Shown piece by piece: positions 23,720 through 25,807 of a DNA stretch of 25,807 nt. The stretch's first letter is position 1. Each line of letters starts with the position of its first letter. The stretch is from positions 23,822-49,628 of the forward strand of contig QHVR01000405.1 in the NCBI GenBank assembly GCA_003223595.1. The letters are read 5' to 3'. This stretch comes from Acidobacteriota bacterium. GTDB lineage: Bacteria; Acidobacteriota; Terriglobia; Terriglobales; Acidobacteriaceae. The notes below the pieces were generated by a model, which saw nothing but the letters and a program-made list of their open reading frames with translations, was not told the origin of the DNA and searched no databases. The translations under genes were made by a program, and so were the position numbers.

Positions 23720-25806
23720 GAACCTTGCCGAAACTGCTGAACCGAGACGGCGGATAATACCGGCTGAGATTCGGTCGACTGCTCTGGCTTGAGAATGCGC
23801 CGGCTGACTCGCGATATGCACTCTGCAAGTTCAACTCCGAATTGGCGGACGTGCGGCTCTCGCAGAATCTCCTTGTGATGAAAGTCAATCTCGTGGATCT
23901 CGACTCCACTCTCGGATCTACGGCCCCATCCCATCTCCGGATCATTGATGTAATAGAACTGCTGTTTGGGTCGCTTAAAGAGCACGACCGGAGCCCGAAA
24001 TCGAGGGGGAGTGAAGTTTTTCGGCCAGTAACATTCCTGCCAATCCGTGCGTGCTGGTTCTCGGCCACTCGCGATCAGCACTTTCTTTTCCGCGACGCGC
24101 CGGTAGCTGGCAAGCCGTTCAGCGAGGCTCATCTTATTGATGTTCTGCAAACGTTGCCGATAATAATCAATTCTCCATAACCAACGTATTTGGCTGTGCT
24201 GCATGACCCACGTATCAAAAATAGCGAATAGGGCAACTTCCTCGCCTTCACTTTCGAGACTCAGAACAATCTGCTCGGAGATATGGGTTCCGTCGCACAG
24301 GCCGCCCAGACAGTACGGGCCGTGAGGCCGCACCGAACGGATCGCTGCAACGTATTCCGTCGTGAGAGTCTGAAGTTCTTCCTGCGTAGGTGGCCGCGAG
24401 CCATCGAGGACTGGAGCGTGACCCTGAATTTTATAGACGGTCTGTTCTGGCCCCATGTGCCGCGCCAGCATTGCGTAACCGATCGATTCTTCCCCAGGCG
24501 GCACGATCGCAAAGAAGGGAAGACGGCTGCCATCGCCTGCCTGGATGTTCAGGGCAATGGGTTCAGTGCTCGCGTGTCCGTCGTCAGCCAGAAATTTCGC
24601 GAGGGCTTCGACAGTCGCGCCTCGGAACAGTGCAGACAGTGGCGCCTGCTTGCCGAGTTGCTCGTGGACTTGGGCGAGCAGGCGTCCGGCCAGCAAGGAA
24701 TGTCCCCCGAGATCGAAAAAGTTATCAGTGACTCCGACCGAGGGGACTTTCAATACAGACGCGAACAAGGCCGCCAACTTCGCTTCAAGTTCGTTGCGCG
24801 GCGGAACCATTGTTTGTACCCCACGTTCGAGCGGTGGCGCCGGCAGCGCTTTGCGATCGAGCTTGCCGTTCGTGGTCATGGGGAACTTTTCCAGCGAGAC
24901 GAAGTGTGAAGGCATCATGTATTCCGGCAGCTTCTCTCGTAGTGAGCGCTTGATGTCTTCAGTGTGCAGTTCCCGCTGGGTCGGAATGAGATACGCGACG
25001 AGCCTCTTATCTCCCTGTGTGTCCTCTCGCACCATTACCGCCGCCTGCCGGACTCCAGGGCACTCACTCAGCACGGCTTCAATCTCACCCAATTCGATGC
25101 GGAAACCGCGCACCTTCACTTGGAAATCCATCCGGCCCAAGTATTCGATGTTGCCGTCGGCCCGCCAGCGACACAGATCTCCAGTTCTGTACATGCGTGC
25201 AGTTTCGTCCCCTCCGAACGGGTCTGGTGTGAACCGCTCGGCGGTCAGTTCTGGGCGATTTAAGTACCCTCGGGCCACTCCATCCCCTGCGATGAAGAGT
25301 TCACCGGCTACTCCGATGGGAACCGGTTTCAAATTACCGTCCAACAGATACACCCGGGTATTTGCTATTGGTCTGCCAATCGGTGTCGGATTCTCCGCAG
25401 AGCTTACTTCGTAGAGCGTGGACCAAATTGTCGTCTCTGTGGGACCGTACATATTCCATAGGGACGAACAGCATGGGATCAGCTGTTTGGCCAAATCGGC
25501 AGGCATCTGCTCCCCGCCGCAGAGGATTTTCATTCCCTTGCGTCCAGCCCAGCCTCTCTCGAATAACATGCGCCAAGTCGCCGGCGTCGCTTGCATAACG
25601 GTTGCGCCACTCGTTTCGAGGAGTCGCCCCAAGGCTGGCCCATCTACTGCTACTTCTCGATCAGCAATGACAACGCGCGCGCCCCTGACGAGCGGCAGAA
25701 AAAGCTCCAGCCCAGCAATGTCAAACGACAGTGTTGTCACCGCCACTAACACGTCGTCAGCCACCAAGCCTGGCTCCCGTGCCATTGACTCCAGGAAGTT
25801 AACCAC
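23716..25806 (-). CDS. Nonribosomal peptide synthetase module, A-T-TE (5' end beyond window)
   Basis: 696 codons of an NRPS running off the right edge; the GTG at 25806 is simply the first codon seen. The adenylation domain (to ~325) shows TTLSFDIAGLELF (A4), NMYGPTETTIW (A5), GELFIAGDGVARGYLNRPE (A6), YRTGDLCRW (A7), GRMDFQVKVRGFRIELGEIE (A8) and NGKLDRKAL (A10). The thiolation domain has DNFFDLGGHSLL with carrier Ser 370. The C-terminal thioesterase (~425-665) has GGLCDGTH, placing Cys 504 where Ser is usual, with D531 and H644 (HKEILREPHV) as likely partners. Read by position, the pocket is D-I-L-Q-L-G-M-I-W-K, close to a glycine code. It would activate, carry and release one amino acid, perhaps to decorate the polysaccharide. 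Condensation or upstream domains are not visible. Confidence 0.92.
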   Translation of the reverse strand: MVNFLESMAREPGLVADDVLVAVTTLSFDIAGLELFLPLVRGARVVIADREVAVDGPALGRLLETSGATVMQATPATWRMLFERGWAGRKGMKILCGGEQMPADLAKQLIPCCSSLWNMYGPTETTIWSTLYEVSSAENPTPIGRPIANTRVYLLDGNLKPVPIGVAGELFIAGDGVARGYLNRPELTAERFTPDPFGGDETARMYRTGDLCRWRADGNIEYLGRMDFQVKVRGFRIELGEIEAVLSECPGVRQAAVMVREDTQGDKRLVAYLIPTQRELHTEDIKRSLREKLPEYMMPSHFVSLEKFPMTTNGKLDRKALPAPPLERGVQTMVPPRNELEAKLAALFASVLKVPSVGVTDNFFDLGGHSLLAGRLLAQVHEQLGKQAPLSALFRGATVEALAKFLADDGHASTEPIALNIQAGDGSRLPFFAIVPPGEESIGYAMLARHMGPEQTVYKIQGHAPVLDGSRPPTQEELQTLTTEYVAAIRSVRPHGPYCLGGLCDGTHISEQIVLSLESEGEEVALFAIFDTWVMQHSQIRWLWRIDYYRQRLQNINKMSLAERLASYRRVAEKKVLIASGREPARTDWQECYWPKNFTPPRFRAPVVLFKRPKQQFYYINDPEMGWGRRSESGVEIHEIDFHHKEILREPHVRQFGVELAECISRVSRRILKPEQSTESQPVLSAVSVQQFRQGS

Positions 25807-25807
25807 C

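Noticed and set aside
23720..23821. 34-residue leader on the flippase from ATG 23821
   Set aside because: It would overlap the NRPS by ~100 bp; ATG 23719 gives an ATGA junction and the expected family start.

Overview
The window is a 25.8 kb slice of a cell-surface polysaccharide (exopolysaccharide or capsule) biosynthesis locus. GC content is moderate to high, genes are tightly packed, and start/stop codons often overlap. The two large secreted parallel beta-helix proteins, one with 'putative Ig' repeats, look like proteins I associate with soil Acidobacteriota (Terriglobia type). This placement is an inference from protein style; there is no rRNA or marker gene in the window.

Layout. (1) 1-667, minus: a zinc-ribbon plus SAM methyltransferase gene cut by the left edge. 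(2) 1179-3515, plus: a NodB-type polysaccharide deacetylase followed directly by an ATP-grasp ligase. (3) 3548-6037, minus: an AlgD-type GDP-mannose 6-dehydrogenase and a GT4 glycosyltransferase whose last ~24 codons are displaced by an apparent 1-base frameshift. (4) 6255-12945, plus, diverging from (3) across a 217-bp region with a perfect palindrome: GT4 glycosyltransferase, heparinase II/III-like protein, class II asparagine synthetase, a tiny coupled ORF and a second polysaccharide deacetylase. (5) 25806-13042, minus, one long probable operon read right to left: NRPS module (A-T-TE, cut by the right edge), Wzx/MOP flippase, ATP-grasp/low-molecular-weight tyrosine phosphatase fusion, two PAPS-type sulfotransferases, a standalone LMW-PTP with an unusual N-terminal extension, and two paralogous secreted beta-helix proteins.

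How it may work together (inference). The dehydrogenase would supply GDP-mannuronate, the GT4 enzymes assemble the repeat unit and the flippase exports it. Deacetylases, the asparagine synthetase-like amidotransferase, sulfotransferases, methyltransferase, ATP-grasp ligases and the NRPS module could decorate the sugar with amide, sulfate, methyl and amino-acid groups. The heparinase-like and beta-helix proteins could cleave, epimerise or bind the uronate polymer. LMW-PTPs commonly regulate such export systems. No polymerase (Wzy), initiating glycosyltransferase, Wza/Wzc or exosortase is seen, so the locus continues outside the window. The most distinctive elements are the ATP-grasp/phosphatase fusion with its detached paralogue, the NRPS thioesterase with Cys instead of Ser as apparent nucleophile, and an adenylation pocket resembling a glycine code.

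No tRNA, rRNA, CRISPR array, insertion sequence or integrase was recognised.
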